A stretch of 43,183 bases of DNA from Corinectria fuckeliana (lineage: Eukaryota > Ascomycota > Sordariomycetes > Hypocreales > Nectriaceae): NCBI GenBank assembly GCA_019137255.1, contig WPDH01000557.1, positions 1 through 43,183 of the forward strand. Reading direction: 5' to 3'. The notes under the pieces were generated by a model. It was not told the DNA's origin, did no database searches, and saw nothing but the letters and a program-made list of their open reading frames with translations. The position numbers and the translations under genes are program-made. The stretch's first letter is position 1. Every line of letters starts with the position of its first letter. Positions 22,267 to 32,526 of this stretch are shown piece by piece.

Positions 22267-22860
22267 ATGACGGACGTATGAAGCCGTCGCTCTACGGCTC
22301 GTACACGGCGGAGAAGCATCCTTAAGCACACCAAGCAGACTGCTTTTGCTTGCGCTCTTGGAGATGTGCTGGGCAATGCCGGCATGCCGCATCACAGGAT
22401 GGCTATCAAGGCTGATTGGATACGGATAGAGGCAGGCGACGCGGTGCGACCTGAGAAGGCAGACGTCTTTTTTTTTTTCCTTGTTCCCTTTTGCTTCGGA
22501 AACATTTTCTATTGTATTATTCTCACAAACAAACATTGCATTGGACGGACGGTTTGGTTGGCTAGGCCTAAGGGGACCAGATCATTATAGCATCCACGGA
22601 AAACAAGGTCCGGGGCGTTGGGCGTCGTATGTAAGAATGGATATATTGCCCTGAGGGTGCGTGCCAGTCCACAGTCGTAGTTTCTTTTGCGGCTTCGCTT
22701 CGTGAAGAATCTGGTGTCTCTTGCAAAATACGTGATATGTTGATGCTTCTTGGCCCAACCTTTTAGGAAACTCTATACAACTCCTCAACGCCAGGCAATG
22801 CCAAAATATCAAGATTGACTCTCGTCGCAACGCCCTCGTGCCCTTTCTTTTGTATGCGTT
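22267..22860. other. Convergent 3' spacer, Sgf11-like gene / cyclophilin
   Basis: Holds the 3' ends of two converging transcription units. A T-run at about 22469-22478 and A/T-rich sequence near 22500-22520 could serve polyadenylation. No gene is seen. Confidence 0.55.
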
Positions 22861-23427
22861 CTAAATCTGCTCCTCGTCTTCGACAATCCTGGCCTTGACG
22901 ATCTTGACGTCCTCGACGGGGCGATCTTCCGGCCCCGTCTTGACCAGGCCAAGGCGGCGGACGGTGCCCATGCCGTGCTTGACGCGGCCAAAGATGGTGT
23001 GCTTGCCGTCGAGCCAGGGCGTCGGGGCGAGGGTGATGAAGAACTGGGAGCCGTTGGTGTCGGGCCCGGCGTTGGCCATGCTGAGGATGCCGGCGCCGGT
23101 GTGCTTGAGCGCCGGGTCGATCTCGTCCTCGAACTTGTCGCCGAAGATGGACGTGCCGCCGCGGCCCGTGCCCGTCGGGTCGCCGCCCTGCACCATGAAG
23201 TTGGGGATGACCCGGTGCAATACCGTGTCGTCGTAGTAGCCGCGCCGCACGAGCGTCGTGAAGTTGGTGCACGTCTTGGGCGCGTGCGACGTGTAGAGCT
23301 CGACGGTGAGGGAGCCCTGCGGCGGGGGAGGGGAGGAGGAAAGTTAGGATGGTCGGTGCCAATTGGGAGGGCGAAGGGGGGGGGCGAAACGTACCATGGT
23401 GGTCTCCAGGGAGATGTTGGTGGTCAT
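22861..23427 (-). CDS. cyp1: Cyclophilin-type peptidyl-prolyl isomerase (PPIL1/Cyp1 family)
   Basis: Two exons on the minus strand, 23395-23427 then 22861-23316, separated by a 78-bp intron (gtacgt...cgcag). The protein is 162 residues, the exact size of PPIL1-type single-domain cyclophilins. It starts MTTNISLETTM and continues GSLTVELYTSHAPKTCTNF. Active-site elements are visible: VLHRVIPNFMVQGGDPTGTG (catalytic Arg and Gln), GTSIFGDKFEDE, MANAGPDTNGSQFFIT, and PWLDGKHTIFGRV with the Trp that contacts cyclosporin A. Members of this subfamily act in the nucleus in activated spliceosomes with the SKIP/Prp45 protein; that role is inferred from the family. There is no signal peptide. The gene is head-to-head with the signal peptide peptidase gene across 493 bp. 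Confidence 0.95.
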
Positions 23428-23920
23428 GGTTTCTGGGGAAGCTGGCGGTACCTAGATGCTATGTTTAAGTAGGTAGGCATTCAGCGGCGATGAAGCTGGT
23501 GGAGGGGCTCGAAATATCGAATATCGGGACAAGGCTGGCTACCTACCTTGCTGGGTACCTTGGCCGTTTTGGCTTGCGGCAACGCCATTGGCTGCGGGAA
23601 CCCGAGCTCCCATCTCCTGCAGGGTCTCCACCCAGATCCAACTAGCAGCAAACCGACAGCCTCAGGCCTTGTGCAGCCTCAACAGACGTCATCTCGACCC
23701 TGGAAACTTGAGTCCACGCCTTGTTCACGTGCACTTCGTCACTGCACAACTCGCTCGCTTTTTGAATCCTGAGCTATCTTAGAGCTCGGGTGACTTCCAT
23801 TCGCTCTTCCACTTGAAATGCGGTAAACCCGCTGTTTCCAGACCCTCAGATAGTTCCGGGCGTCTGACCAAGAACACGTTGCGCCCAACTGCAAACACCA
23901 CGGAGAAGACAGCCAAGAAC
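23428..23920. promoter_or_regulatory. Shared bidirectional promoter region, cyclophilin / signal peptide peptidase
   Basis: The 493 bp separate two divergent start codons, so promoters of both genes lie here or overlap. TACCTAC/GGTAGG and CCTACC motifs occur near 23460-23560. An in-frame upstream ATG for the peptidase occurs at 23813. No TATA box is obvious. Confidence 0.5.
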
Positions 23921-25704
23921 ATGTCGGAAACTCAGGCGGTGTCGATACCCCTCGACGGGCCCCTCGACGGTCTCAATGCTTCCACCTTTGAGGATCTAGG
24001 CGGCGCCTCTTCGTACTTTGAGTACTTCCAGGACCTCGACTTCCTCTTGCTTGAAATCAAGCTCGTCTTCAGCGCCCTCGGCATCATCTATCTCGGCGCC
24101 CACGCGGCTCTCCGGCGGCCGCCTTCTGCAGCACCCAAGAAGCAGCGCAGGCCTGGGCAGAAGGAGGACGACGAGGAGCGCTTCTCGCAGGGCCTCGAGC
24201 CCTCCGACGCCATCTTGTTTCCCCTAATGGCCGCTGTCGTTCTCGTCGGCCTGTACTACCTGATGCAGTGGCTCAAGGATCCGAACATCCTTAACAAGAT
24301 CCTCCGTTGGTACATGTCCGCCATGTCCATTGCCAGTCTGCTGTCGCTGTACTCTCACGCCATCGAGCTGGGGACGACCCTGGTGTTTCCGCGGTATTGG
24401 CGGGCTCGCGACGGCTCGCTGAGGGTGGTTGACCAGAGGACCCGGTCCGTCAAGGCTTGCGACGATGTCGGAAACCCCATCTCGGGAAGCGAAGACACCA
24501 GCAACCCTCTGCCCGGGCCTCTGGCCTTGCTGGCAGCACCAGCGAGAGCCCGTAAAGCTGCCTGGGAAGTCCGCGATCTGCTGACGCGGCACTGGGTCGT
24601 CAAGTTCTTCGTCCATGGGATGGGCAAGGAGGAGGGCAAGGTGAAGTTTGCTCACGTGGTGGCGATGCTTATGGCGGTGGCCACGGCGCTCGTCTACTCG
24701 TATACGACATCGCCCTTCCTCTCCAACACGCTCGGCTACGCCATGTGTTACGGTTCCTTCCTCCTTTTGTCACCAACCGACTACCTTACGAGTACTTTGG
24801 TTCTGGTGGGCCTGTTCTTCTATGACATCGTCATGGTGTTTTACACGTATGTATTGGACGACCCCTGCTACCCACGTATTTCTGTGCTAACAACTGACGC
24901 AGACCGTACATGGTGACTGTCGCTACGAAACTAGATGTGCCAATCAAGCTCACGTTCGAGGCTGCAGAGAGGAGAAGCATTCTAGGCCTCGGAGACATTG
25001 TCATCCCGGGCATGGTCGTGGCGCTGGCTCTGAGATTCGATCTCTGGATGCACTATTTGCGTAAGATCAAATACGAATCCACAGACTTGAAACTCGTTGA
25101 GCAGGACCCCACGTCGGGGGCCATTGTCTCGAGGAGCGAGGTGAAGCACAAGGAGGTCAAGGCTCCGTACGTCAATGCCAAGGGTAGTTGGGGCGACAGC
25201 CTCTGGGTCCGGGGGACCATGTTCCTCTCTGGGCCGAAGCAGCTGCCGCCGGCGCTAGGAGCGTCTCGATTCCCCAAGACGTACTTTTACGCCTCCATGT
25301 TTGGCTACTTCCTGGGCATGCTCGTCACGTTGGCGATGCTGCTGGTCTTCAAGCGCGGGCAGCCGGCCCTGCTGTACCTGGTGCCGGGCGTGCTGGGATC
25401 GCTGTGGCTGACGGGGTTGGTGCGTGGAGAGATCAGGCAGATGTGGACATACACGGAGGACGGCAGTATCGACACCCTCGACGTGGTGGTGGACCTGGAT
25501 GGCAACGGAAGGGCGATCAAGACGATTGGCGAGCTCAAGGATGGGGTTGTGGACACCACCAAGGCCAAGGACGACAAGAAGGATGAAAAGGATGCGAGCC
25601 AGGGCCAAGCTTCTGAGGACGACGGGAAGAAGAGCAGCAAGGCTGGCCACAGGGTTTTCCTCCTTTCGGTTGATGCACCTGCTGAGGAGGACGAGGATGC
25701 GTGA
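23921..25704 (+). CDS. spp1: Signal peptide peptidase, intramembrane aspartyl protease
   Basis: Exons 23921-24846 and 24903-25704 (56-bp intron) give 575 residues. A multi-pass ER membrane protease of the presenilin/SPP family that clears signal peptides and takes part in ER quality control. Catalytic motifs are intact: FFYDIVMVFYT (YD, Asp302), LGLGDIVIPG (GxGD, Asp340) and QPALLYLVPG (PAL, about residues 463-465). Several hydrophobic helices are visible, for example LEIKLVFSALGIIYLGAHAA, AILFPLMAAVVLVGLYYLM and AHVVAMLMAVATALVYSY. A cytosolic insertion (about residues 150-210) and the segment between the GxGD and PAL helices are longer than in animal SPP. The tail is Lys/Asp/Glu-rich and ends AEEDEDA, with no KKxx retrieval signal. 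The intron falls just after the YD motif, and splicing restores FYTPYMV. An in-frame ATG at 23813 would add 36 basic, Thr-rich residues. I chose 23921 because the family conservation begins after it. Confidence 0.93.
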
Positions 25705-26547
25705 TGTAGGAGAGGTCCTAATGATAGGAAAATGGGTTGTTTGTCAAGGGCTACTTGCATAGACCGGGTAGTCATAATGACGCTATTGAATCCATGATGG
25801 GATCAGTCAAACAAAGCCGGTGTTGGCGCCTTGTCTTGATAAGGGAAATGGTTGGCGTGAAGGCGTGGGATGTGTCATCTAAGTGTGTCGACTGGCGCGG
25901 GTAGCTGCGTGAACGCGAGGTAATCAGGCCTGTCCCAATGTGCAGCATCCCAACGTGAGCTTCCCGCTGTTAAACAGACCCCGTGCAAGATGCCGGCTTT
26001 TTGTAGATTCCGCACGGATCATCACTAGTAAGGTAAGTAGACGTGTAAGTAATTAAGGCAACTAATTATTCTGCCTGTCCGACGGTGAGTCCTGAGGCAC
26101 ATGCCGTCCCGTCCAGATCTCTTCTATGCTTCAAATCCGTGATACCTTCTACCTCGTCCAACATTTGAGTTTGGCAGACCCTGAGGGCCGTCCTCTTCTA
26201 CCGTTCACACGCTCTTCTCACACGACGACCCTCTGGCCCTGTCACGTTACTTGTTCACAAGGGTTGCGGCTTGGGCTTCCTTGCCGGCCACAGTTGTCTG
26301 CCTTGTCATAAACAAGGATATATTTCCTCGTGCCCTGTCGTCTGGAAATCCTTCTTTGTTCCACCCCATCACCAGGTTGAGTCTTCTGCACTCGTCTCGC
26401 CCGGGTTGCTAGAGCATCACGGACAGCCACGACAACCCGTCACCTCGACCACTCTTCGCCTGCACCTCTCTCAGTTACCAGAAACCTTTCCCACCATCAC
26501 TGCTTGTCGCTTCCTTACTCCAGCATCTGCCCCATGCGCAATACGGA
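25705..26547. other. Intergenic region upstream of the acidic orphan gene
   Basis: 3' region of the peptidase gene followed by a pyrimidine-rich leader (about 26100-26530) before the ATG at 26548. No domain-bearing frame is seen. Confidence 0.5.
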
Positions 26548-27294
26548 ATGGGTGGCCAGAAGCTCACAGACAACTCTACGTGCATGGAGGGCACCCTCAA
26601 ACGCCCCCGTGATGGCGACGAGGACCAGCAAGCCGAAGCTCTCCACGGCGGGCCGTCATCAAGAACCAAGCGCCATCGTTCCAGTCAAGACGACAGCGAA
26701 GACGTCCCAGCGGGGTCTTCTCAGTCAAACGGCCACCACCAAGCAGACTCGTCGTCTTCGTCCTGGGCTTTCTTCTTCGACTGCGACCTCGACGACGGCG
26801 ATCTGACAGGTGCTGGAGCCGGGCCCGAAGAGGAGAGCCTCTCGGATGTAGAGGTTGACCTCGACGACCTCGATCCCGTCCGCCGTGTCGACATCGAGCA
26901 CGTGTGCGACGAGCTCGGCGAAGTCGACCGCCACAACGAGGTCGAGATCATCGAGGTCCTTTGCTTGAACAGCGGCTTGGGCGCTATTCAAGAGGCCTCT
27001 CCTGATGATGTAGCCTACGCACCCTTCACCGGGGATGGCATTGGCGACAGGCCTGAGGAAGACGAAGACGATCAACACAGCGGCAACGAGGACGTTTTCA
27101 CGATACGACACAGTCGTGAGCAATACTCGCCAACGACCGGACCTTCCCGGCCCCGAATCCAGCAGTATTCCTTCGAGCGAGGCTTTCTACCCTGGCTGTG
27201 CCTTTATGGGGGCAAAGAGTACTTCCGCCAAGCCATGGGTGACGGCACCATGTCCGACGGTGATGATGAGTGGTGCTGTGATGACGAGCAGTAA
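26548..27294 (+). CDS. Acidic, probably nuclear protein of unknown function
   Basis: A single open frame of 248 residues that I do not recognise. The N-terminus carries two basic patches, LKRPRDG (about 17-23) and RTKRHRSS (about 39-46), which could form a bipartite nuclear localisation signal. Most of the rest is strongly acidic: DCDLDDGDL, EEESLSDVEVDLDDLDP and EEDEDD. A hydrophobic/aromatic block near residues 205-228 (YSFERGFLPWLCLYGGKEYF) stands out as a likely conserved interaction motif, and the protein ends in an acidic CCDDEQ. No signal peptide or membrane helix is visible. Codon choice (GAC, GTC, CTC, GAG) matches neighbouring real genes, and the preceding 5' leader is pyrimidine-rich, both of which support a genuine gene. 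Function unknown; a chromatin or transcription-related acidic protein is only a guess. Confidence 0.6.
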   Translation: MGGQKLTDNSTCMEGTLKRPRDGDEDQQAEALHGGPSSRTKRHRSSQDDSEDVPAGSSQSNGHHQADSSSSSWAFFFDCDLDDGDLTGAGAGPEEESLSDVEVDLDDLDPVRRVDIEHVCDELGEVDRHNEVEIIEVLCLNSGLGAIQEASPDDVAYAPFTGDGIGDRPEEDEDDQHSGNEDVFTIRHSREQYSPTTGPSRPRIQQYSFERGFLPWLCLYGGKEYFRQAMGDGTMSDGDDEWCCDDEQ

Positions 27295-27771
27295 CTTGGG
27301 CGGCATCGAGCGACCCATACATAATACGACAGCACGTCTCGACTTGGACATGCACGAATACACGACAAAGGTTCCAGGATATGAACATGGATCGCAATAG
27401 GAAGATGACCGAGATGGATGGAGTTTTGACAGGTTTACACAGTTGGACGGGGTTCATGGTTGGACGGTTCGGGAAGAAGCCCGAGGGTTTGGAAACTCTC
27501 CACACTGGTTGAAATCGATATGTTGCAGTTGAATTTTTTTGGCTCTGAATAACTGCAATTTGTAGATATTATTATTAACTCGTATTATGCATTATCTTAT
27601 GTCTAACACTTCGTGGCCGTGACCCATCATTACAGAGACACATTTCATGCTCGCATATTCAAGCAAGCGCCCTCATCGCCACATGCCAGCCAGCCCATTA
27701 CATCGGTCTCATCCCCTCCCACAACCACATTAGAATTCCCGAGTCTGTATCGGTAGGCGTCGTGTAAACCA

Positions 27772-27798
27772 CAACAACAACAACAACAACAACAACAA
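27772..27798 (+). repeat. (CAA)9 microsatellite
   Basis: Nine uninterrupted CAA units in intergenic DNA. Confidence 0.95.
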
Positions 27799-28905
27799 CG
27801 CCGTTAATCCCCCACACCACGTAAAGGTTCAGACTCTCGCGGGGGTACCCTCCACCCGTGGGGTTTTCCCAAAGCCTCCGTTCTGCAAATCGCCCCGTCT
27901 GGTGTCGACCGGCAAAAAAACAAAACAAAATAGGCATCGGCTTGGAACTTTTGTTCCCTCCCTCCGGGCTTCCTCGGGCGTCTTTTTTTGTGCCCAACAC
28001 TCGGCGTTAAGATGGGCGGGCATATTGGGACGTCGGCGCTTCCGCGAGGCAATCTCAACGTCCAAAAACAAAACAAAACAGGTGTTTTCCCTCCTCACGA
28101 TTAGGTATGAAGTTGTTTTCCTTTCGTGCCGTCGGCGGAGCGGTAGATGGCATGGTTCGTGAGGATAGAAATAGCTGGTTTTGGGGGGGGGGGGGTTCTT
28201 TTTGGACGGAGAACACTCCTCGTGGTGGTGACAGTCTCCTTCGCTAGGCTCGCGAGCTCTTCCAGCGGATTTCACGTCAACTTACGCCGACGGAGCATCG
28301 ACGCTTCAGGCTCAGCGATAATGAACATCCAGCGGTATAAATGAACAAGGGTTTCCCCCACAGAACAAGCATTCTTATAACACGACAACTTCAAGCTGAG
28401 GGTGTAAAATGGAGAATGGTGTTGAGCGGGGGGGACCTTGGGTGGAAAAAATGATTCTCAACTGCTTGCAGGCTGGCGCCCTGCCATGCAAGCAGGAAAA
28501 TCCCAACTCCTCGAATCCCCCCCCTTCCACCCTTGGTTTGGAAAAAAAGGAGGAGAGAGAGAAAAGGAGGGAGAAGGAGAGTGAAAGAGTAATGCTTCTA
28601 CGCTTCAGGGGGGGAAGTCTCGGAGACTCGCCCTTCCAGCGGAGCACGTCCTCCGGGCCATCGCGGCGAGTTGTATCGGGGGGTTTCCGGCGACGGGGAG
28701 GGAAAGGTTGGCGGAGGTATCGCGGGGAGAGGAGGCGGGAGAGACGGTCGGGGGATTGGCTTGAGGAACGACTCCGAGGTCTCGAACAACCGCGAATGGC
28801 TGGTTCCCTGAGGGGGAGCGAGGGGGAACCCGCTGGGGAAGAAGAAGAGAGCAGGGCGGTCAAGGTGGGAATGTGGGATTTGAATGCCTTTATAGTCAGC
28901 CGGTG

Positions 28906-28923
28906 AGTCAGTCAGTCAGTCAG
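28906..28923 (+). repeat. (AGTC)4.5 tandem repeat
   Basis: Four and a half head-to-tail AGTC units. Confidence 0.9.
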
Positions 28924-29467
28924 TTATTAGTCTACCGGACTACTTACTTGAACTACGAAGTACAAGCTCCGGAACCCGTCCGTCCCGTTCGGTGTCGGTG
29001 AGGAGGAGGGGGAGGGGGGAGGGGCCAGCACTAGTGAAGTGCCGTACCAAGGAAACTGATAATTAGTTTGCTTATTATTAGTCTGGTGATGTGACAGAAC
29101 TAACAAGCAGAGGTAGGGATTGCGGCGCGGATGACACCACAAGACCCAGACCAGAAGCGTGCAGTAAGCTTAGGCCTACCCTAGACCCTCGGCCGGCGGA
29201 CGCAACCCCTGTCGCTTTTAAACCCCCGCCGGCTTCGGTCCATCCAGCTTAGCCCCCGACGTGCCGTGTCCCGCCCGCAATGCATCCCGCTCCGAGCCAG
29301 TTGAAACCTCCGCAACGTGTCGCATGTCATCGGGGATCCAAGTAAGCAGTGAAACCTGAGCCATCTCAAACCTCATTCTCAAACCTGCTCCTTCGTACAC
29401 TTGATCTGCGTCTCGTGTCTCCGTCTCATTCTCATTCCATGACTCCTCCTCACCCATCCCCATCATC

Positions 29468-30409
29468 ATGACTGCAACCACAAGCCCCGTCGTCGTCGTC
29501 CAGTGGGTGCTCGACACCCGCCCCCTGTGGCCCTCCGCCACGCAAACCCGCGACCTGCCCGCCGCCGTAAGCGTCTCCCCGGCGTCTCAGGTCCCTTCGG
29601 AACGCTGACGGAAGCAAACCTCGCAGGCCTCCCGCGCGCTGAGCCTCCTGTCCGCAGACGAACAGGCCGCGGTGCTGCGGTACTACCACGCGCGCGACGC
29701 CAAACTCGCCCTGGGATCCATCCTCCTGAAGCGCTACGCCATCGCCCGCTACTGCGGCGTCGCCTGGGCCGAGGCCGTCCCCGTGCGCGACGAGCGCACC
29801 AAGCCCGTCTTCCGGCTCGCCGACGGGTCGCAGCCGCTGCTCTTCAACGTGTCGCACCAGGCCGGGCTGGTGGTCCTCGCCGCCGTGCACCGGCCGCCCC
29901 CCGGCGTTGCCGTGGGCGTCGACGTCGTGTGCCCGCTCGAGCGCCGCGGCCGCGACCAGGAGATGGTGGCCTCGCAGGGCTGGCACCACTTCGTCGACAT
30001 GCACGCCGAGGTCCTGTCGCCCAGGGAAGTCGCCGCGCTGAAGCTGCTCAGTCCTGGGAGCGCCGTCGAGGATCGCGACAACGCCCTGCGCTACTTCTAC
30101 GCGCTGTGGTGTCTGCGCGAGGCATACGTCAAGATGACGGGCGACGCCCTCCTCGCCGAGTGGCTGGGCGAGCTGGAGATGCGAGGCTTTGCGCCGCCCG
30201 AGAAGATGCGGGCGCCGCAGCAGGCGTGGTTCCAGGGACAGAAGGTTGCCGATGTGGACGTGAGGTTGACGCCATTGCTGGAGGATTACATGGTCTCGAC
30301 CGTGGTGCGGAGAGGGCCTGGCAGAGAGCATGTAGACATCGGGGACTTTACTCATCTTGACATAGAGCAGGTCATGGCGTTTGGAGAGGCTGCGCAGGCA
30401 TCATCATGA
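29468..30409 (+). CDS. npgA: Sfp-type 4'-phosphopantetheinyl transferase
   Basis: Transfers 4'-phosphopantetheine from coenzyme A to carrier-protein domains (polyketide and non-ribosomal peptide synthetases, alpha-aminoadipate reductase). Exons 29468-29566 and 29627-30409, joined across a 60-bp intron (gtaagc...cgcag), give 293 residues. Motifs are complete: SILLKRYAIARYCG with TKPVF (N-terminal CoA contacts), FNVSHQAGLVVLAA, VGVDVVCPLERRG (metal-binding Asp132) and FYALWCLREAYVKMTGDAL (W194, E198, K202, the W-x-x-[KR]-E-x-x-x-K signature). Sfp-type enzymes are duplicated folds, and both halves are present. No PKS or NRPS gene lies in the window, so this is the stand-alone pan-cellular enzyme rather than a cluster member. 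It is tail-to-tail with the dienelactone hydrolase gene, 171 bp apart. A second acceptor (ctcag at 29590) exists but breaks the frame. Confidence 0.93.
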
Positions 30410-30580
30410 TTGTGAGAGTGATGAGCCGTTACGACTTACGGCCATATACATTGTTTCACAACAAACAGCAATGGGAAGGCATATCGTACGGATTTTCCTT
30501 TCGACTCATCTCTCAAGTCTATCATGCCTCATTTTATTCATGGTGTCGACCGGGGTCCTGATTGTCAAGTATAAACACCT

Positions 30581-31551
30581 CTAAAAGTTCTTGCCGAAGA
30601 AGCTCAGGACAGTCTTGTAGCCACGCTCATACTCCTCCTTGACGCGGGCATCCTCGAGGTCCGCACGGGCGGCCATCCAGCCGTGGATCTGGTCGGGGAA
30701 GATCTCGACATATTTGGGCCCATCGAGGGCCTCCTCGAACTTCTTGACCTCCGCAGCATCCTCATCCTGGGAGGCCAGAAGGATGGTGGGAGTAGTGATA
30801 CCAGCGGCATCATTCGAGTCAACCATGGCAGGGTGGATTGAGGCGGCGATAGAGAAGGGGTTGGAGTCGGCCTTGGTGCTGAGGGAAACGACCTTGCCTC
30901 CCCAGCAGTACTGATAGGGGGGCCTCGGTTTAGCTCACGGTATCCTCGTAAACACACACACACACACATAGGGGGACTTACACCGAGGATTCCAAACTTG
31001 GAGATGGACGAGTCCTTGGCCTTGACGGCCTTGACATAATCGGGGACTAGGGCAGCAATCTTGGGAGGAGGGAATTTGCCGAAGAAGTCGCCGAGGCCCT
31101 TCTGCTTCTCCTCCGTGTCCGGAGGGTACCACTCAATGGGGCAGGGCTTGCCCTCGAACCAGTCGGGGATGTAGACCTTGTACTTCTGGTGGTCATCGCT
31201 GTAGGCGAGGATGTCGGCGCCCTGGACGGTCTGGTCGAAGTAGCCAAAGATGTCGTAGATGACGACGATGGCCTTGGTGGCATCGGAGGGGCCAGTGATG
31301 TCTAATTGAGCAATAGCGTTAGCTTCATTAATCTTTTTGTTGTCCCGCATCGCATCGCATCGCATCGCATCATATAGCGGTGCAAGGAGGCCTAGCCGAT
31401 CCTCGGCGACAGCGGCAAGGGAGGCCGTCATACACGTCTTGTAGCCGCCTACCTCCTCGTAGGAGCCCTTGGCCTTGTAGCCCTTGGCGACGACGGGAGG
31501 GACGTTGCAGCAGGCCTGGCTGTGGCCGTGGGATGCGGGCATGGTCGACAT
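30581..31551 (-). CDS. Dienelactone hydrolase family protein
   Basis: Minus-strand exons 31434-31551, 30982-31301 and 30581-30910 give 255 residues of the alpha/beta-hydrolase dienelactone hydrolase family. It starts MSTMPASHGHSQACCNVPPV (the Cys-Cys N-terminus typical of fungal members), followed by GYKTYITGPSDATKAIVVIY. The catalytic triad is visible: Cys148 in ILGYCWGG, Asp195 in LASQDEDA and His222 in QIHGWMAAR. The first intron (31302-31433) is 132 bp, a multiple of three without an in-frame stop. The second (30911-30981) contains an AC microsatellite. Family members cleave dienelactones or other small lactones in aromatic degradation; the substrate here is unknown. An in-frame ATG at 31665 would add 38 residues, but homology begins at 31551. 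Confidence 0.9.
30951..30968. repeat. (AC)9 microsatellite in intron 2 of the dienelactone hydrolase gene
   Basis: Nine AC units on the + strand (GT on the coding strand) just downstream of the intron donor. Confidence 0.9.
31346..31370. repeat. (CGCAT)5 tandem repeat in intron 1 of the dienelactone hydrolase gene
   Basis: Five perfect CGCAT units (ATGCG on the coding strand) within the 132-bp first intron. Confidence 0.95.
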
Positions 31552-32526
31552 GATGCTTGGTTGATCTCGGAAGAGGGGTTGATGCGTCGTGGCGGGGTAA
31601 TTATTGGCAGAGCTATGTAGAGCTGTTAGTATCAATCCTTCAAGCGCTGTCGCCAAGCACAACAACCAGGTATCTAGTTAGGCACCTAGTTAGCTGGATT
31701 AAAGAACGATACTGACCTGCGCTGAACAGACTCGAGCTTGTCAAGAATATCGATCGGGGTTGAGGGAGCAAGAAAATGGGTGTCGCTGAAGCTGCAGTTG
31801 GATGGACGGATCTTCCCCACTCCTCCACTCCTTCCCCTGGAAGCACTATGTACATATGGCCCGAGGGCCGTGGGTGATGTCACCATGAGGACGACGAATT
31901 CCCGCCGGCTGCATATCCGGATCCCGGCCTCGGCTCGTTGTCCTCCGGTTCTGGTGGGGTTTCTCAACTGCCGACTTATGATAGGCATGTTCCCATGATC
32001 GACACGTTCATCATGGTGTGATGTATATATCTACTTCGTACGCTCATACGGAGAGTCCCAAATACGGCGCATTCTGGGGCAATCATCGGATCGCTTAAGT
32101 ACTTAGTTGTTCATTGCCGTCAGCCGTCAGCATGAATAATGAACAAATCCACATCCACATCGCACGAGCCATCATTAATCGACGTCCTTCGATATCTATG
32201 TACATCATGACACAGCGAGACATAAGTAGCTAGCATACAACTCGCACAGCATAGTATTGCTGCTCACTCCATTTGGTGCACCTCACATCAAACTTCTAAG
32301 CTTCCGCCATTGACGCATCTTCACCCTGCCTCAAAACTCCGTTATATGCTAAAATGCATCCGCGCTTAGTGTCCTTCAGTCGCACATGTGCCATCACCTA
32401 AAAACACCACATCCATTTTGACCAACCTCAAAACGCCAACAAATACATCAAATTATGATCATGCCGTTACATCATTCCTCGCTCTTGAACCTCATATATT
32501 GAACCAGGTATCAACCATATATCAAA
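31552..32526. other. Intergenic region between the dienelactone hydrolase and histidine kinase genes
   Basis: Promoter of the minus-strand hydrolase on its left side and the 3' region of the minus-strand kinase on its right (A/T-rich from about 32100). One TACTTCGTA motif at 32032. No gene is supported. Confidence 0.5.

Larger units (their letters stand above)
27295..29467. other. Intergenic region with microsatellites
   Basis: About 2.2 kb. It contains a (CAA)9 repeat (27772-27798), a 13-G run (about 28184-28196), (AGTC)4.5 at 28906-28923 and a TACGAAGTA motif (28954). Between 28375 and 28906 both strands are open for about 160 codons, but the sequence is purine-rich low complexity (GGAGGGAGAAGG runs) and neither translation has a domain. 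The last 150 bases (CTC and CATTCTCATTC runs) form the leader of the phosphopantetheinyl transferase gene. Confidence 0.5.

Noticed and set aside
28375..28906. Open frames of about 160 codons on both strands
   Set aside because: Purine/pyrimidine-biased low-complexity DNA lacks stops by composition; neither translation shows a domain.
29450..30355. 301-codon open frame on the minus strand
   Set aside because: Antisense shadow of the GC-rich phosphopantetheinyl transferase exon, which has complete family motifs on the + strand.
26548..31551. Secondary-metabolite cluster around the phosphopantetheinyl transferase
   Set aside because: No PKS, NRPS, P450, transporter or cluster regulator nearby; the neighbours are unrelated.
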